Shown here one piece after another: positions 34,661-47,034 of a DNA stretch of 64,000 nucleotides. A program made the position numbers and the translations under genes. Positions within the stretch are counted from its first letter, which is position 1. The number at the start of each line of letters is the position of its first letter. The notes beneath the pieces were generated by a model. The model saw nothing but the letters and a program-made list of their open reading frames with translations, was not told the DNA's origin and made no database searches. The stretch covers positions 48,793-112,792 of the forward strand of contig SCFE01000043.1 in assembly GCA_004352715.1 (NCBI GenBank). The letters are read 5' to 3'. The stretch is from Hofstenia miamia (taxonomy: Eukaryota > Xenacoelomorpha > Acoela).

Positions 34661-37582
34661 CAGAATTTACAAGAAAATTTTAATTACGCTTAAATCACGA
34701 CATTCCAATTTCCTTTAGCACAGTGTTTATCGCGTAATTAATAGTTCCATACTTCTTACACCTATTGCTAATATTCTAAATTCTCTAACATTTTAGTAAA
34801 AATAGTAGACTAAAAGATATCTCGCTTGAGCATCGTCAATTTAAAAAATTTCCTTCTAAACATGCATTATTTAATTAAAAGATGTTATTATGTAATTAAA
34901 CGTTGATTAGAGGTAATTTGTGCTGATATATGTAGTCATTTTCGGTGTTAAGACTTAGTTGCATTGATCTTATGTATATACTTTCGATTACTTTTAAATT
35001 TTTGGGGATAGCTGATTTTAAAATTTTGATGTCATAATTTAATGTATAAACAAAGAGCAAGAGAAATTTTAAGTTCCCGATAGACAAAAATGATCAATAA
35101 ACTAGTGTATTACTTCAATTCTTTAAGAGAATGTGTGTTGTCTATGAAACAAATATATAAATATTGAATATGTACTCAAACAAAATTACAAAATGACGTA
35201 TAAAAATCTACAATTCTAAGAACTGAAAATAATAAAATTGTCAATCTTTGGGAATTTCCGTGACGTGAGTAATTTAACCTAAATGATAGTGTAAGAATTA
35301 TGTAGTAGACTAGAAAAACAACCTTTTATAATACGAATATATTCTATTATTAGTTAGATAATTTAATAAGTTCAAAATTTTTACTGGATAGCAGAAGCGC
35401 TTATTCAAATAGGTCATACATATCAATGTATAGCTAAACTACCTTAGTTTAGTAACAATTTTCAAATAATATAAATATATATATATAAATGTAATTCTGC
35501 ACAAAAAGGCGATTTGGCAAGATCCACAAATTTGACGTCCACGTCAGATTATTGAGAGTTGTCAGGTTTAGATAAAGGTTCGAGGAGGTTGCACTGGTGG
35601 TGGATTAAACAATTTATCTTCTTTCTTGTTTTGCACCCAAACCCCACATCTTTAAAAATCAAAATTGTGATTAGCTGAAGGCTCACGGCAAATTTTCATT
35701 GCATGAAATTTCACTTTATCAATTTTCTGAGAAAATTCTGTCAATATCTTTGCCCAAAAACTATGGGGATAGTACTAATATATTTTTATTCTGATTTTTT
35801 TGTTTCATATTTAGTTCATTTTATTCCCCATTTTGTAACACAGGTAAAAAAAAGGCAAAATTGCATCGAGTCATTATATAGGTTAAATCTTATAAGAAAT
35901 GACATATTTTGCTGACCTTGTTTTGAAAAATATGCTGACAACATGCAATATCACCATGTATATTTATTATTTTATATTGAGAGAAGTCATTTGCCAAATT
36001 TCAAAGCGATCGCACCATTATTAAGAAAAATAAGCTAAGTATGCAAAAAAGCCCAATAAAAATAAGGTTAAACAAAACTTTAACAACTGAGTTTAAACAC
36101 GGGAAACTTTAAATTGTGGACTTATGAAGAGAATCGAGAATCGTTGATTGAATCAAACTAAAAAGTCGATCAAAGGCTTGAATATTTAATATCTGAATAA
36201 ATCGACTTTCCAAAAAAAATTGCGAAAGACTAAATTTAAAACTAGTTTAAAAGTGAGGTTTCGTATTCAAACATCACGCTTAAATTAGTTATTTTGGCAA
36301 ATTGTTAATAATAACCGTTTATACGTGCTACAACTGAAAAAGTCATGATTTATTGAAAATACACACGGTTATCATTTTAATTCCTACTGCATGTTTGTAT
36401 ACAGCAAATTTCATAAAATTTATCTATCAAAGTAAACATGTATATAAGCGAAACATAATCATAATCAGAAATTACCCACTCACAAAGAAACTATGGATAA
36501 TTACTTTAAAATATCAATTTTTTGGAGCACGTTCGGGACAGGGTGGGAAACGGGTAAATTTATTGTGATTCGTCACCCGGCTTCTCTAACAATGATCCAT
36601 GATACAACCAGACTATCTAAGACCGACCCGCGAGGGAATCCGACTAAAGGAAGATGGCTAGTATAATACGCTTAAAATGCTTTAACAAAATAGTAGCAAT
36701 AAAATACAAAAATAATGAAAATCTTTAAGCATTTGAAAGATTAAAATGCCTCATAACTTAAATTGTTCTTTAAATCTACTTCTATTCTTCCACTCTAATG
36801 ATTATAAATGACACCCAACCCAACAAGACCACTGTGATCTAGGGTTCTGCATCACCATTCAGTTTCATACCACTGGAATCCGTGACTAAATATTTTAATG
36901 GGACTGGGACTTCCAAATTGCTAAATTTTGAGTTGCTTAAAGATACAATGTGATAAATGCGCTAAATTGTAAAACGCATTATTTCATTAAATTGGATTGT
37001 GTACATGGTGTTTCATAGAAAATGTCAAAGTATATTTGCTTAACACCGAGCTGCGGAAACCATAATTAATGTTTTAAAATCAAGAGCAAATAAATGTTTA
37101 GTGCAAGAAATAACAAATTAAGTCACAATTGAGAAATAATTTACAATTACCGACCTCTCGTTAAGCAACAGAATACATAGAATTGATGTTTCATTAATGT
37201 AGGAATTTCGCCGGCTTTTGAATAGCATTGAATTCCATGTTTCACCATAATAGCAAAACAAGTCAAATCTGCTTGTACGAAAAAGAACTTTTTTACAGTT
37301 TAATTCCTTAAAACACTCAATAAATTCATTAAAATCATTGTCCCTCATTATAATAATATTTTGCCATTACAAAGCAATATTCATATAAAAAGATGATGCA
37401 AAATGCAACAAATGACCAGTTACTAGATCAGATCAGCCGAGTAAAAATATTAAAAATCGAAATCAATGTTTCTCATTGTAAAGCTATGCTACACTCTTTG
37501 ACTGTTGTGGATTTAGTCTAATATAAATAACAGAAACAACAGACATTTCATACTTTCACATTGATATTTGAGGGAAAAATGC
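33341..37582. other. Gene-poor stretch
   Basis: No supported gene. It contains an (AC)n/(AT)n microsatellite at 34604-34660 and a short GC-richer patch at 36525-36655 that I cannot assign. ORFs of 60-76 codons here have no coding character. Confidence 0.6.
34604..34660. repeat. Microsatellite (AC)n(AT)n
   Basis: A short CA run is followed by about 17 AT repeats. Confidence 0.95.
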
Positions 37583-40500
37583 TTAGTCTAGCTTCACTTC
37601 GGAGCGTTGAGGATCTTCTTTGAAAGCTGAATAAAGAAAGCCAACTAACACTATGTGAATAGCAACAACGGCCACGATGCTAGCATATATAACACTGGTT
37701 TTCTCAGACATACCAAGGAACCCTAAAAAGTATAAATTACATGCAATAGATCCATTATTCATAGTATATCAATGCAAATGGATAATATTCCTAAATAGGC
37801 AATTCAAAACTGTTACCATAAATTCTTAAAATATTAAATCTCTGTTATAAGGATATGATTCTTTAGAGAAATTGAAATCTGAAAGACATATTCGTTAAAA
37901 TAAATAGTCTGTTTTTCTATAGTTTAGCTTACATTACTGCCCATTGTAGCATCTCATTTAAAGTGAAATTAGTTGGCTAATCACTAATTACGAATCTATG
38001 GCGCAATTTATTCATAATTGAGTGTTATGGAAATGTGAAGAACAACTTCCTTTTACAATTAGATAAATTTTGAGCTCGAAAAAACCAAGCAAGTTCCAAT
38101 GCGAAATAAAAATGTGTAATAAATACATAAATCTTTAAAAGTTAGTTTAAGAACTAAATTAAACGTATGCAAAGTTTAAAGCCTAATTTGTAAAATAGAT
38201 ATAGAAAAGAAGTAAAAGCTGCAGAGAAATTAAACATTCTTATAAAAAACCATTGATCAGTACACAGAGTTTTAATGTAACTTTTAACAAAATATACAGT
38301 TAATTTTACACGGCTGTGGGCGAGATGATTTCCCACAAGTGTGCACGAGTAGAATCCTGTTGCGTTATATTGCCCGTGACAGAGATAGTTAAAAAATTCC
38401 AAACTGATAAATTTCCTCTTTGAAATTAACCAAGACAATTATTGAAAAACTAATAGTTATATTTAACTTTCGCTAAAGCCATTTCTACAAGCAGAAATAA
38501 GCGCCTATTGTATAACATGATTCGAAACTGTATATCAGTTTTGGGAAAATATAATTGTTAATATAATTATTTAAGCGCTATACAACACGTTTCGATAACG
38601 CCAAAATTAAATCAAATTATTTTGATAGTTAATTTTTTGGAATTCAAATAGAATAATATATTTTTCAACCAGAATCAGCGAAGATATAGAACGTGCAGCA
38701 AACGGACCACGAGAAAAAAACAATTATAATGTAGTATAATCGCCAAACAAAATTACTAACTCAAATGAAAATTAAATACATATTCATTTATTTCTTATAT
38801 TAGTATGTTTGATTTCATTCTAAAACAAAAAAGAGATTCCTTCCATTTCTTGGAAAAATAAATTTTTTAGAGTTAAACTAATAGCACATAAATTCAATGA
38901 CGGATTCAGAAGGGGCGTAGCATTAGCGCGCCCTCCTCCAAATTGCCGATATGCTTGTTAAAATTAATAACATGTTAGCAGTCATTATTGATTGGTTTTG
39001 AAGACTGTCTATTTCTGATCGTTTCTTAAGACATGTTTAACTAAACGATTTAATCGGACCGACTTTTTCAGGAATTTGTGAAATGTAAATTTACTCCGTC
39101 TTAACTACACGATTGAATTATTCCATTCATCCAATTTTTTGTCGGATGTTCTAAACTAACTTTAAATAATAAAATCAATAAACATATGTTATATAACTAA
39201 GACTAATAAAAGAAATATATTTTTAAGCATTGAATAACATTAATTGAAAAATTATTGAATCATTTTTGTTTGTTTTCTACACATTGCTACTTTGAGTAGC
39301 CCGCTGACAAAACGACTAGTATCATGGAGATCTGATATTATAATATAATAATATAGCAGAATTCCATGCCAGTATATACAATAATAAATTTCTTTTTTTG
39401 TTAAAGAATTTAATTCCAAATCCAAACACTTGTCAATAATTACGGTTGAACTTACAATCTCTTTATTATTGGAAACATACGCGAAGGGTATTTACACATG
39501 CCATTCTGATGATTTCGAACGCCACGTTTTCTGAAATCATATTTAATAGATAGCAAGTTGTAATCTTATAAAGTCATTTGATGTGATGTCAAAACAATTG
39601 AATATCTACTCCGTTTTTTATAATGTAATCAAGACTTTGGTATGCAAATAATTTATTTTTAAAATGTGGATAGTTAAGTTATAACTAACAATATGAAAGT
39701 TTTCAAAATTATATAAATCAATATAAACATTAATATACTAATATATAAATATTAATTTACGCATTTTAATAACTAAATAATATTTTAACTCATTAACGTG
39801 TGCGTAACTTATTTATATTACTCGCAATTATTGATTTTCATATAATTTTTTAAACTATAAAACTTAACTGAAGCTTATACTAAGAACATGAACACTCATA
39901 TTTAATACATAAATGAAATCATATATATGAATATTTTTGTCTGCATTTATTGTTATTAAGAAGGTAGGAAAATATTACAAATGCAGTTAATTTACTCTCT
40001 ATGGTAACGCGCTGCTAATTACTATTATATTATTGTAAAGCGTTGTTTCTTGTTACAAGGATTCTGTAAGATATTAGATATTCATGATGGCACTTCAGAC
40101 AGCATATTAATAAATAACAAACGTAAATTCCTTCACATCAATACGAAAAAATTATTTACTTATTTTACTATATATTAAGCCTAAAACGTTCATAGACGTA
40201 ACCATCCGACAAAGTCAGGGCTGCTTAAATCGTGTAGTTAAGACACAGCTCCAAATTTCACCGGAAAAAATCGGGGCTGCTTCTGAACTACACGATTTAA
40301 TCGGGAGATCAAGTCGGATCTATTAAATCATGTAGCTAAGTAATGACTTTAATATCAGTACTAATTATTTCCGCTTGTTCAGCATCTTTTTCGTGTAGAC
40401 TATTCCATATCATTGTCAACGAAGTTGGAGGATAAAGCGTTCAACGGATATATTCGTTTCATTGATATATAGATTTAGTGCAGGACAGATTCTACAAATT

Positions 40501-41002
40501 ACAACTTCGTGATGTTCGGCAATGCGGTCGACGATTTTCTTACAAATCAAATAGCTTCAATATTATAGCAATAGCTTATTTGAATTCCAAATAGAAAAGG
40601 TGTAACTGCACTTGAATATATATTGTGCATGTAAGTTTGTTAATTGGTAATGCATACCCGTGCAAAGTGTGATTATATTGTTGCACTAAAAGCAATATAT
40701 TACTATTAATCAAGAATTGACGTTGGGTTATTCTACGAAGATAATAGCTTAAAGAAAATTAATGACTCTTTGTGATTCGAACACTTCTACGCAAATAAAT
40801 GTTGGATGGACTAGATAATAGGGAAAACACACAAAAATATTAAAATCATCAATAAACGTTTTATTTACAATTGATAGATATTATAAATTAAATATATAAA
40901 ACACAAACCTTCAAAAATAAAATATTTCGAAAGAAAATAGAATGACAGAGGTCCCGTAATCATTAATATAGCAAAAAATCCTGCTCGATTATAAGACGAC
41001 AT
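37583..41002 (-). CDS. VMA21, V-ATPase assembly integral membrane protein
   Basis: Two exons on the minus strand: 40909-41002 (ATG at 41002, 94 nt) and 37583-37722 (140 nt, TAA stop). They give a 77-aa protein, split within a Gly codon by a phase-1 intron of 3186 bp (donor GAAG/gtttgt, acceptor tttttag/GG). VMA21 is an ER two-pass membrane chaperone for assembly of the V-ATPase Vo sector. Visible are a first membrane segment (AGFFAILMITGPLSFYFLS), the conserved linker YFIFEGFLGMS, and a second segment (SIVAVVAIHIVLVGFLYSAF), then a polar tail (KEDPQRSEVKLD). The match to animal VMA21 around the linker and second segment is close. The protein is shorter at the N-terminus than the ~100-aa human form. 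A further upstream coding exon cannot be excluded, but the first ATG sits well. No canonical AATAAA was seen downstream. Confidence 0.92.
39030..40335. mobile_element. Inverted-repeat element in the VMA21 intron
   Basis: About 120-bp diverged arms (39030-39155 and 40205-40335) are inverted relative to each other. They share gtcttaactacacgatt and tttgtcggatg, and each arm also has an internal short palindrome around cgatttaatcgg. No transposase is seen between them, so this would be a non-autonomous DNA transposon. Edges and target-site duplication are not resolved. Confidence 0.55.
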
Positions 41003-41037
41003 GGCTTTATGCTGCAGTTAATTTTTGATATTAATGG

Positions 41038-41073
41038 CCAATCAGATATGGTGAGTTAAATCACATGACGTCA
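41038..41073 (-). promoter_or_regulatory. VMA21 proximal promoter motifs
   Basis: A CCAAT core (41038-41042, in GGCCAATCAG on the plus strand) lies about 36 bp upstream of the start codon. TCACATGACGTCA (41061-41073) combines an E-box-like TCACATGA, the type bound by MITF/TFE factors, with a perfect CRE TGACGTCA (41066-41073). In other animals V-ATPase genes are controlled by MiT/TFE factors, so this is a plausible site (inference). Confidence 0.5.
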
Positions 41074-42436
41074 GATGATGGTTGTCGCTTCTAAGTAAAT
41101 ATTTGCACACTAAACGTAACACAAAATATGGGATTTTCCACCAAAAACATAAGCTGTCAGAATAGTACTATATAACTGAAAAAAAGTTGAAAACTAAGAA
41201 TTAATAATTTTCAAAATATATGAAGCTAAACTTGATTTTTTCCATGAGGTTAGAAAATCTCATTGAAATTTATCAAGAAAATGTAGCCTACATACAAAAA
41301 TTTTGCATTGTGTTTTTCATAATCCTTTCAAATTTAATAAGCTTTTAAAGTATACTTAGACATTCACAATGGCACTATTTTGCCTAAATACTCAAATCTT
41401 CAATAGAGTTCTCTGATGTAATATGTGTTAAGTAAAATGCAGAATGTTTCCAAGGTATTGAATTTGTAAGCCTGTTGCCCATATAGTAATTTCTTCTTAA
41501 CATAGTAGGTTTCCAGTAAAACCTAAAAGTGGGGTGTCATTAAAGTTCACCACACAATGACTTCCTATACCATAAAAATTCAATTATTGAATTCAGTTAG
41601 GGATTTTCATGAAAATTTTGAAATTTATTAAATTATTAACATACCAGTTCTTAAAATTTCCGAGATTTTTTAAAATGCTCAATTCATACAAAATTTTGTT
41701 AACTCTTTAATATGTAATGTGGAAAAATTTTTTATTACAAAATAGGTTCCTTCAATTCAGTATTATAAAACCCTTAAAACCCTCATTTTCACAGATTTCA
41801 CAATAATGTAGTTGATCTTCACTTGGAGTTCTCAATGTGTTTCTATTTAAATTTGCAAAGAACCAGTGTATTAGTTATTAAGTGGTGCAGGCAATAACAG
41901 CAATCTATCTTAGCAGGCAGGCTGCCAGTGAAAATCACCAAAATTCAATATAATCTAAAATAACTTTCACACATATACAAAGCATTTAAATTATCAAATA
42001 TCTTGAGCATACAGGCCAAACAAGTAACTCAATTTATACTTTTTACAATAGTGTTCAGCAAGCTTGCAAAGCATTTTTAGTTATTAACATAAAGTAACAT
42101 TCATAATTTGATTATATCAGTGGAAAAGAAATGAATTTTGGTTAAGGGGCAAGCTACATTATCACACAGGATATTAAGCTACTAAGAATACAATTACTCC
42201 TTAAATTATAATATTTTTTAGGGCATTTCCAATGCACTAATATCAACATATTCAATTTTAAAAGGAATATTTTACAATAAAGTACCCACCACTTTTATTA
42301 GACCATTTGGTTTTTTCAAAATATATTGTTACTTAAGTCATAAAAATTTATTAAATAACAATTACAACATGCCTAATACAATTGTATTAATGAATAAATG
42401 CATTAGAACCAGTGGGTATTGACAAATACCCAAAAA
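41074..42436. other. Non-coding stretch
   Basis: AT-rich, without a supported gene. The right part probably includes the 3' flank and terminal sequence of the Tc1/mariner remnant, but I could not define an inverted repeat. Confidence 0.5.
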
Positions 42437-42439
42437 ATT

Positions 42440-42790
42440 TTAATGTTTGGTATGTCCACCTTTTGCCACAATCACCATCTTCAACCTATCTGGCATAGTA
42501 GACATGTATTTCTTCAAAGTTGCACTAGATATCTTGTCAGGAGCCTTCTCCAATGCCTTAAAAAGCCTTTCAGGGGATGAAACAGTTGATTTGTCCACCA
42601 TTGAGTGAACAAGATCCCAGAGTTGTTCAATAGGATTAATATCCAGACTTTGAGGGTGCCATATCATCCTTTTGAGAGCTCCAGCTTCTTCTTTTCAGGC
42701 CAAATAATTACAACAGTAATGGGATGCATGCTTAGGGTTGTTATCTTGGTTGAGAGAATTCTTGATGGCTTTTGTGACATGTGTTGATGC
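42440..42790 (-). pseudogene. Tc1/mariner transposase, C-terminal fragment
   Basis: On the minus strand the frame reads NQDNNPKHASHYCCNY, a TGA (near 42698), then HPQSLDINPIEQLWD and, at the end, VIVAKGGHTKH and stop. This is the second catalytic Asp (QDNNPKH), the catalytic Glu (NPIEQLW) and the typical C-terminus of Tc1-type transposases. Counting the stop codon, 38 residues lie between that Asp and Glu, which would make it DD38E rather than DD34E. The N-terminal DNA-binding region and the first Asp are absent. The fragment begins at an (AT)n tract. Confidence 0.9.
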
Positions 42791-42791
42791 C

Positions 42792-42793
<2 letters not shown>

Positions 42794-42829
<36 letters not shown>
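42794..42829. repeat. (AT)n tract
   Basis: About 17 AT repeats at the truncated end of the transposase fragment. It is followed by a dispersed repeat (aatttaacagaggttgaaat). Confidence 0.95.
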
Positions 42830-42834
<5 letters not shown>

Positions 42835-43401
42835 TTAACAGAGGTTGAAATAAAAATTTTGTTCCATAGTATGAAGTGGTTTTTTGATTCAGAAACCCCT
42901 AATTTCTTAGTTATGTGGACTTTGACTATACAGTGCTAATTGCATCCATGTTGAGTATATCTATGCAAAGTTTGAGGATTTTAGCTCCAACAGCCAGTTT
43001 TCTGTATGTAACTTTAGGAATTTCCACTGTGAAGTGCTACATGACCTGCTATTCCCATGGGATTTACTTGTTTTAATGCCCTGGAAATTATAATGTTGAT
43101 GCACTTGGTACCAAAATGGGACTAGACCCTAAAAGAAGAATGTGGGACCTCAGATTCAAAAAATTCTTCATAATTTTTTCAAATTTCCATTTCCAATTGA
43201 AAGGTATCCCATGGGATCACAAGTAAACATGGGATAAAAATATTTACTGGGATATGTTTTTTTTATGGTTGTGGGACCAATAATTTACATGAAATTTGGC
43301 CTTGGACCAATAATTTATGGCCCATTCAGACCCCTTGTTCAAAATTTGGCTGTAGACAGAGGTCAAATGAAGGCCCAGTTTTGTCCACAGTGGTCAGTAT
43401 A
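42830..43401. repeat. Dispersed repeat linked to an (AT)n tract
   Basis: Its first ~43 bp (aatttaacagaggttgaaat and on to gttccatagtat) recur at 49260-49302, again directly after an (AT)n tract. The rest has no gene. The next AT tract and a 73-N gap follow at 43402-43546. Confidence 0.65.
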
Positions 43402-43407
43402 ACTATA

Positions 43408-43445
<38 letters not shown>

Positions 43446-43518
43446 NNNNNNNNNNNNNNNNNNNNNNNNNNNNNNNNNNNNNNNNNNNNNNNNNNNNNNN
43501 NNNNNNNNNNNNNNNNNN

Positions 43519-43546
<28 letters not shown>
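43402..43546. repeat. (AT)n tract with internal gap
   Basis: AT repeats on both sides of 73 N (43446-43518). Assembly failed inside the microsatellite. ORFs made of YIYI are artefacts. Confidence 0.95.
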
Positions 43547-43549
<3 letters not shown>

Positions 43550-43883
43550 AGAGTCACTTGGGGACATTCCCAAATTTATCATTTTATTGTACAATTATAT
43601 CCATACTGGTGATGTAATAATTTGTTATAATGACATTATTATTGAAGTAGTTTATTGTAATGTGATGCTATGAATTTCCCCTTGCTTAAGTGTATTGCTC
43701 AATTAAATGTGTGAATTTCAGAGTTGTAAACAAGGTGTAGGTAGAAACTATAGCAACTAAACTATTGTATGAATATGCTTGCAATAGTACATTGAGTTAA
43801 TAGATGTTGTTTCACTTAGAATGTGTTATTTTCTCTGATCATTATTATATAAGTATTTTTGAATTATAATGGTGACAAATAGC

Positions 43884-44289
43884 TGTTATGGTCATCCCCA
43901 AATTCTGGATCAGATTTAGGTTATGAATACAGTTACTTATAGGCTTTAAAATTTTGGCTTTGAAATTCAACACATACATGCACCTGATAATAAATTACAC
44001 AGTGGTAAAATCATGCCTGTTGACTAGGACAAATGCATAGCAACTACATGCTATTTATATATCAGCTGAGGTGTGATGCTGTGGAATTGGTTATCTTGGA
44101 TGATTGTTTCATTCTTGTGGAGATCTAAGCAGTTCCTAGTTACAAAGATAAACTACCAATGTTTTTTGCTTACCTGTTAGTTCTGTTAGAATCACTGTTG
44201 CTCTAGTAAATGTTTACCTAAGCAACATTCTGCTTTGACATTAAGTCCTCTGGCATGGTTCTCTTTGGATCAAACCCAGTGATTCTACA
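43884..44289 (+). repeat. Gypsy 2 5' LTR, 406 bp
   Basis: Starts TGTTATGGTCATCCCC and ends GTGATTCTACA, giving TG...CA termini. The ends match the 3' LTR (TGTTATGATCATCCCC ... GTGATTATACA). Confidence 0.9.
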
Positions 44290-44303
44290 TGGTGACCCTG
44301 ATA
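44290..44303 (+). promoter_or_regulatory. Gypsy 2 primer-binding site
   Basis: TGGTGACCCTGATA begins immediately after the LTR. It is close to the complement of the 3' end of animal tRNA-Trp (about one mismatch in the first twelve, from general knowledge of that tRNA). Confidence 0.7.
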
Positions 44304-44939
44304 TGATCATGAATGGGCATTGAGTTAGCATGGACTTCCTCACAATCTGCTCTCTCACTTGGAAGGAACACCACAATGGTTGTTGGTTGTTTAGCTTGTT
44401 TGTTTTGTTGTTATTGTCTCCTTATCTTCTATGTGTTGGAATTTGTTTATTAGTTGCATGTTGGATTCATACCAAGCACCCCATGAGGTTGCCTACCCTT
44501 CACTGTCATAGTTAGTTCTTAATGTTGTTGTTTGTAAATTTTTTGGAGGTTTTTTCAAGTTGTTCTTGAATGGTTGTTATTGTTTCAATGGTTAACTTTT
44601 CTAACTCTAGTGGTTATTCTGTTTTTGATTTCCCTGCAGTGGGAACTATGCATGCAAGCACTGGTAGCCTGGATACCTACTCCTTGCATTCCTGTTAATT
44701 TATCCAAACCACATGTTTCTTGTTCTCCTTATCTAGTTACCCAAAGACCAATCATGAGTGAATCACACCCACATCCTGCCAATGATTGGAATTGGAATTC
44801 ATCAATACCAACTTCCCCAGCCCTTTTTCTCCTGCAAATCACAGATGAATCCTGAACACTGCTACTCCTCTGCTGCCCCTCCCTCCTCAGCTCAGTACCT
44901 CAGTTGGATGATAATTCCTGTCATCATAGATAAGTGACA

Positions 44940-46430
44940 ATTCAAATTGGAGCAGCTGAGAAGCTCTCTGTCACAGCAGATGCGCCTTCAAGATGAAGAC
45001 CAAGCTCACTTTGATGCTCTTTGAGATGAAATGATGCAAAAAGAATCACAGTATCAGAGGGCTGAGCAACAGTTTCAAGATGTGATTATTGCTTTACAAG
45101 TGCAAATTGAAGACTTGAAAAAGAAGGCTGCAGTTGCTGCACCAGTGCTGCCTATTCCCAACCAGCATCTGTCTGCCCCTAGTCTCAGTTATAGCAATGA
45201 TTATATTACACAATAAATGCTTAACAAGGTGTTGGCTAGTTTCAGTGATCAGCTGGTTGCTAAGGTGATGCAGATAATGTCTCAACAGCAAACCCATGTT
45301 TTCCTATTCCTAGAAGTTGTACCCCAATGTGTTCTTCTAACTTTACTCTGATTACCCATACTTCCACCTTCTCTCAGTCAGTATTAACACCTGTGTTTAC
45401 TCTGATCACAGTCAATGCTGCCCTGGCTAGCAGGAGTGAAGAAGTATTGCATTTCCATCCTTCAACTAGAACCTCTGGACAGTTGCTGTCCCCTAGTTTA
45501 ATGCTGCCTACTAGTGCTGTGTCTGCACCCACTATTACTGAGAACTTGACTTCTAGCTCACAAGCTCACAGTAAGTCTGTGCCTGATGGTAGACCACACT
45601 TCACTCAATCTATTCTCATGCCTGAGCCAAGTGATAATGATCATTTTCATAAGCAATTGGTGTTGCCCAAGTTTTTCAGGAAGAATCAATGAGGTAGCTC
45701 AATCATTTGATGAGTGGTTCCTCTTGTTCAAGATTACAATGAAACAGTACCAAATCAGCCAGGAAAGCACTGTTGTCTATTTCCCTCTTTATTTAGAAGG
45801 TCTTGGATATAACCAGTATATGATGCTGGATAGAGAGATGAAAACCAACTATCAGTTACTCACCAGATATTTTGAAAACCATTACTGTGCTCTGCAAATC
45901 AAACATCAATACAAGACCCTCTTATGTGAAATGCATTTCAAAAAGGCAATGATGTGGACAACTAGTTTACTCAAGTAAAGTGATTACTTTAATTGAGTAA
46001 GCTGTCCCCTGAATACTTTCAGCATGACCTTTTTGTATAAATTTATTGTGGATTTCCTCCTAGTCTCAGAAATTGATTAGAACTCAAGTGTGATCTGGAA
46101 GATGACTTACACAGGTTAATTTGGAAAGCTATTAGTGTGGTATACTTTATGCACAATTCCTCATAGATCAATAAAGATGCTGGGGAACTCAAGGGAACCA
46201 TAGCTGTGAATGAATCCCCTTCTAAAATAGTAATGACAAATAATATCCTGAAATGCAGTGTTATTGGTGTGGCCAAGTTGGACATTGGAAAGACCAATGT
46301 AGTGTGGTCTACACATTGTTGCCAAAGGGCAAAGCTTCATCATTGAAGAAAAACCAGAACCTCTGATAGAGGATGCTGAACAGTCTGATACCTTCATTAA
46401 TGAGAGTTTTAGTTATTCAAACTAGCCAGA
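44940..46430 (+). pseudogene. Gypsy 2 gag
   Basis: A coiled-coil-like N-terminus (about 44950-45130, broken by a TGA near 45026) is followed by a Ser/Thr/Pro-rich middle. The capsid-like core lies in the frame 45586-45978 (SFDEWFLLFKITMKQYQ), and the CCHC knuckle CYWCGQVGHWKDQC at 46259-46300. Frames shift several times. The core and knuckle match those of elements 1 and 3. Minus-strand ORFs 46043-46397 are shadows. Confidence 0.82.
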
Positions 46431-46937
46431 GTGCTGACTCCAGACAAATGTGCACCCCCTGTTCAGGTGATCACCAGCCTTATGAGAAATAATGTCATCC
46501 TTGTTGAGGTCAATGGAAGCATAGTATATGTGACTGTTGACAGCAGAGCATCTGAATTGATCATTAATGATGAATGTTGTAACTTACTCTGCTTATCTCA
46601 GAATGATGCCACTACTGCCTCTGTTAAACTCATTGATGCCTCTGGAGGGAATATCCCATTAAAAGGAAGAGTTAACAATTTGGAGTTACAAATTAACAAA
46701 GAACTCTTTAATGTTGATCTAATTGTTGTGAATACTTTCAATCAGCCACTCCCATATGATCTGATTTTGGGAAGTGATTTCCTTGAGCAAAATAACTGTG
46801 TTATTGATTATGGCACCAATACCATCTCCATTAAGGACAGAGAAAACCCCACACAATTAATGGCAGTGCCAGACAAAGAAGTACCCTTTGTATTGGAAGA
46901 GCCAGTAACCATTGAACATTGCCACTGGAAGGAGTGA
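46431..46937 (+). pseudogene. Gypsy 2 protease, active site mutated
   Basis: A 168-codon frame with the retropepsin fold wording: VEVNGSIVYVTVDSRAS, then LIDASGGNIPLKG and LPYDLILGSDFLEQNNC. The catalytic D-T/S-G triplet reads DSR (46539-46547), so Gly is replaced by Arg directly after the Asp-Ser. The frame itself is intact to the linker. Confidence 0.9.
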
Positions 46938-47034
46938 ACATCCTAGTTGAAGAGGAATATGATGGGAACATTTTGATCACAGACCAATGTGGTGAGTACC
47001 AAAGAAGAGTCCTTTCTCATCTGATCTTTACCAT

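Noticed and set aside
36525-36655. GC-richer patch as a possible tRNA or rRNA fragment
   Set aside because: No A/B-box or cloverleaf could be made, and I could not match it to rRNA from memory.
43363-43594. YIYIYI ORFs at AT tracts
   Set aside because: Translations of (AT)n microsatellite plus N.
44330-44855. Plus-strand ORFs in the leader of gypsy element 2
   Set aside because: They lie between primer-binding site and gag, with no gag-like motifs and irregular composition.
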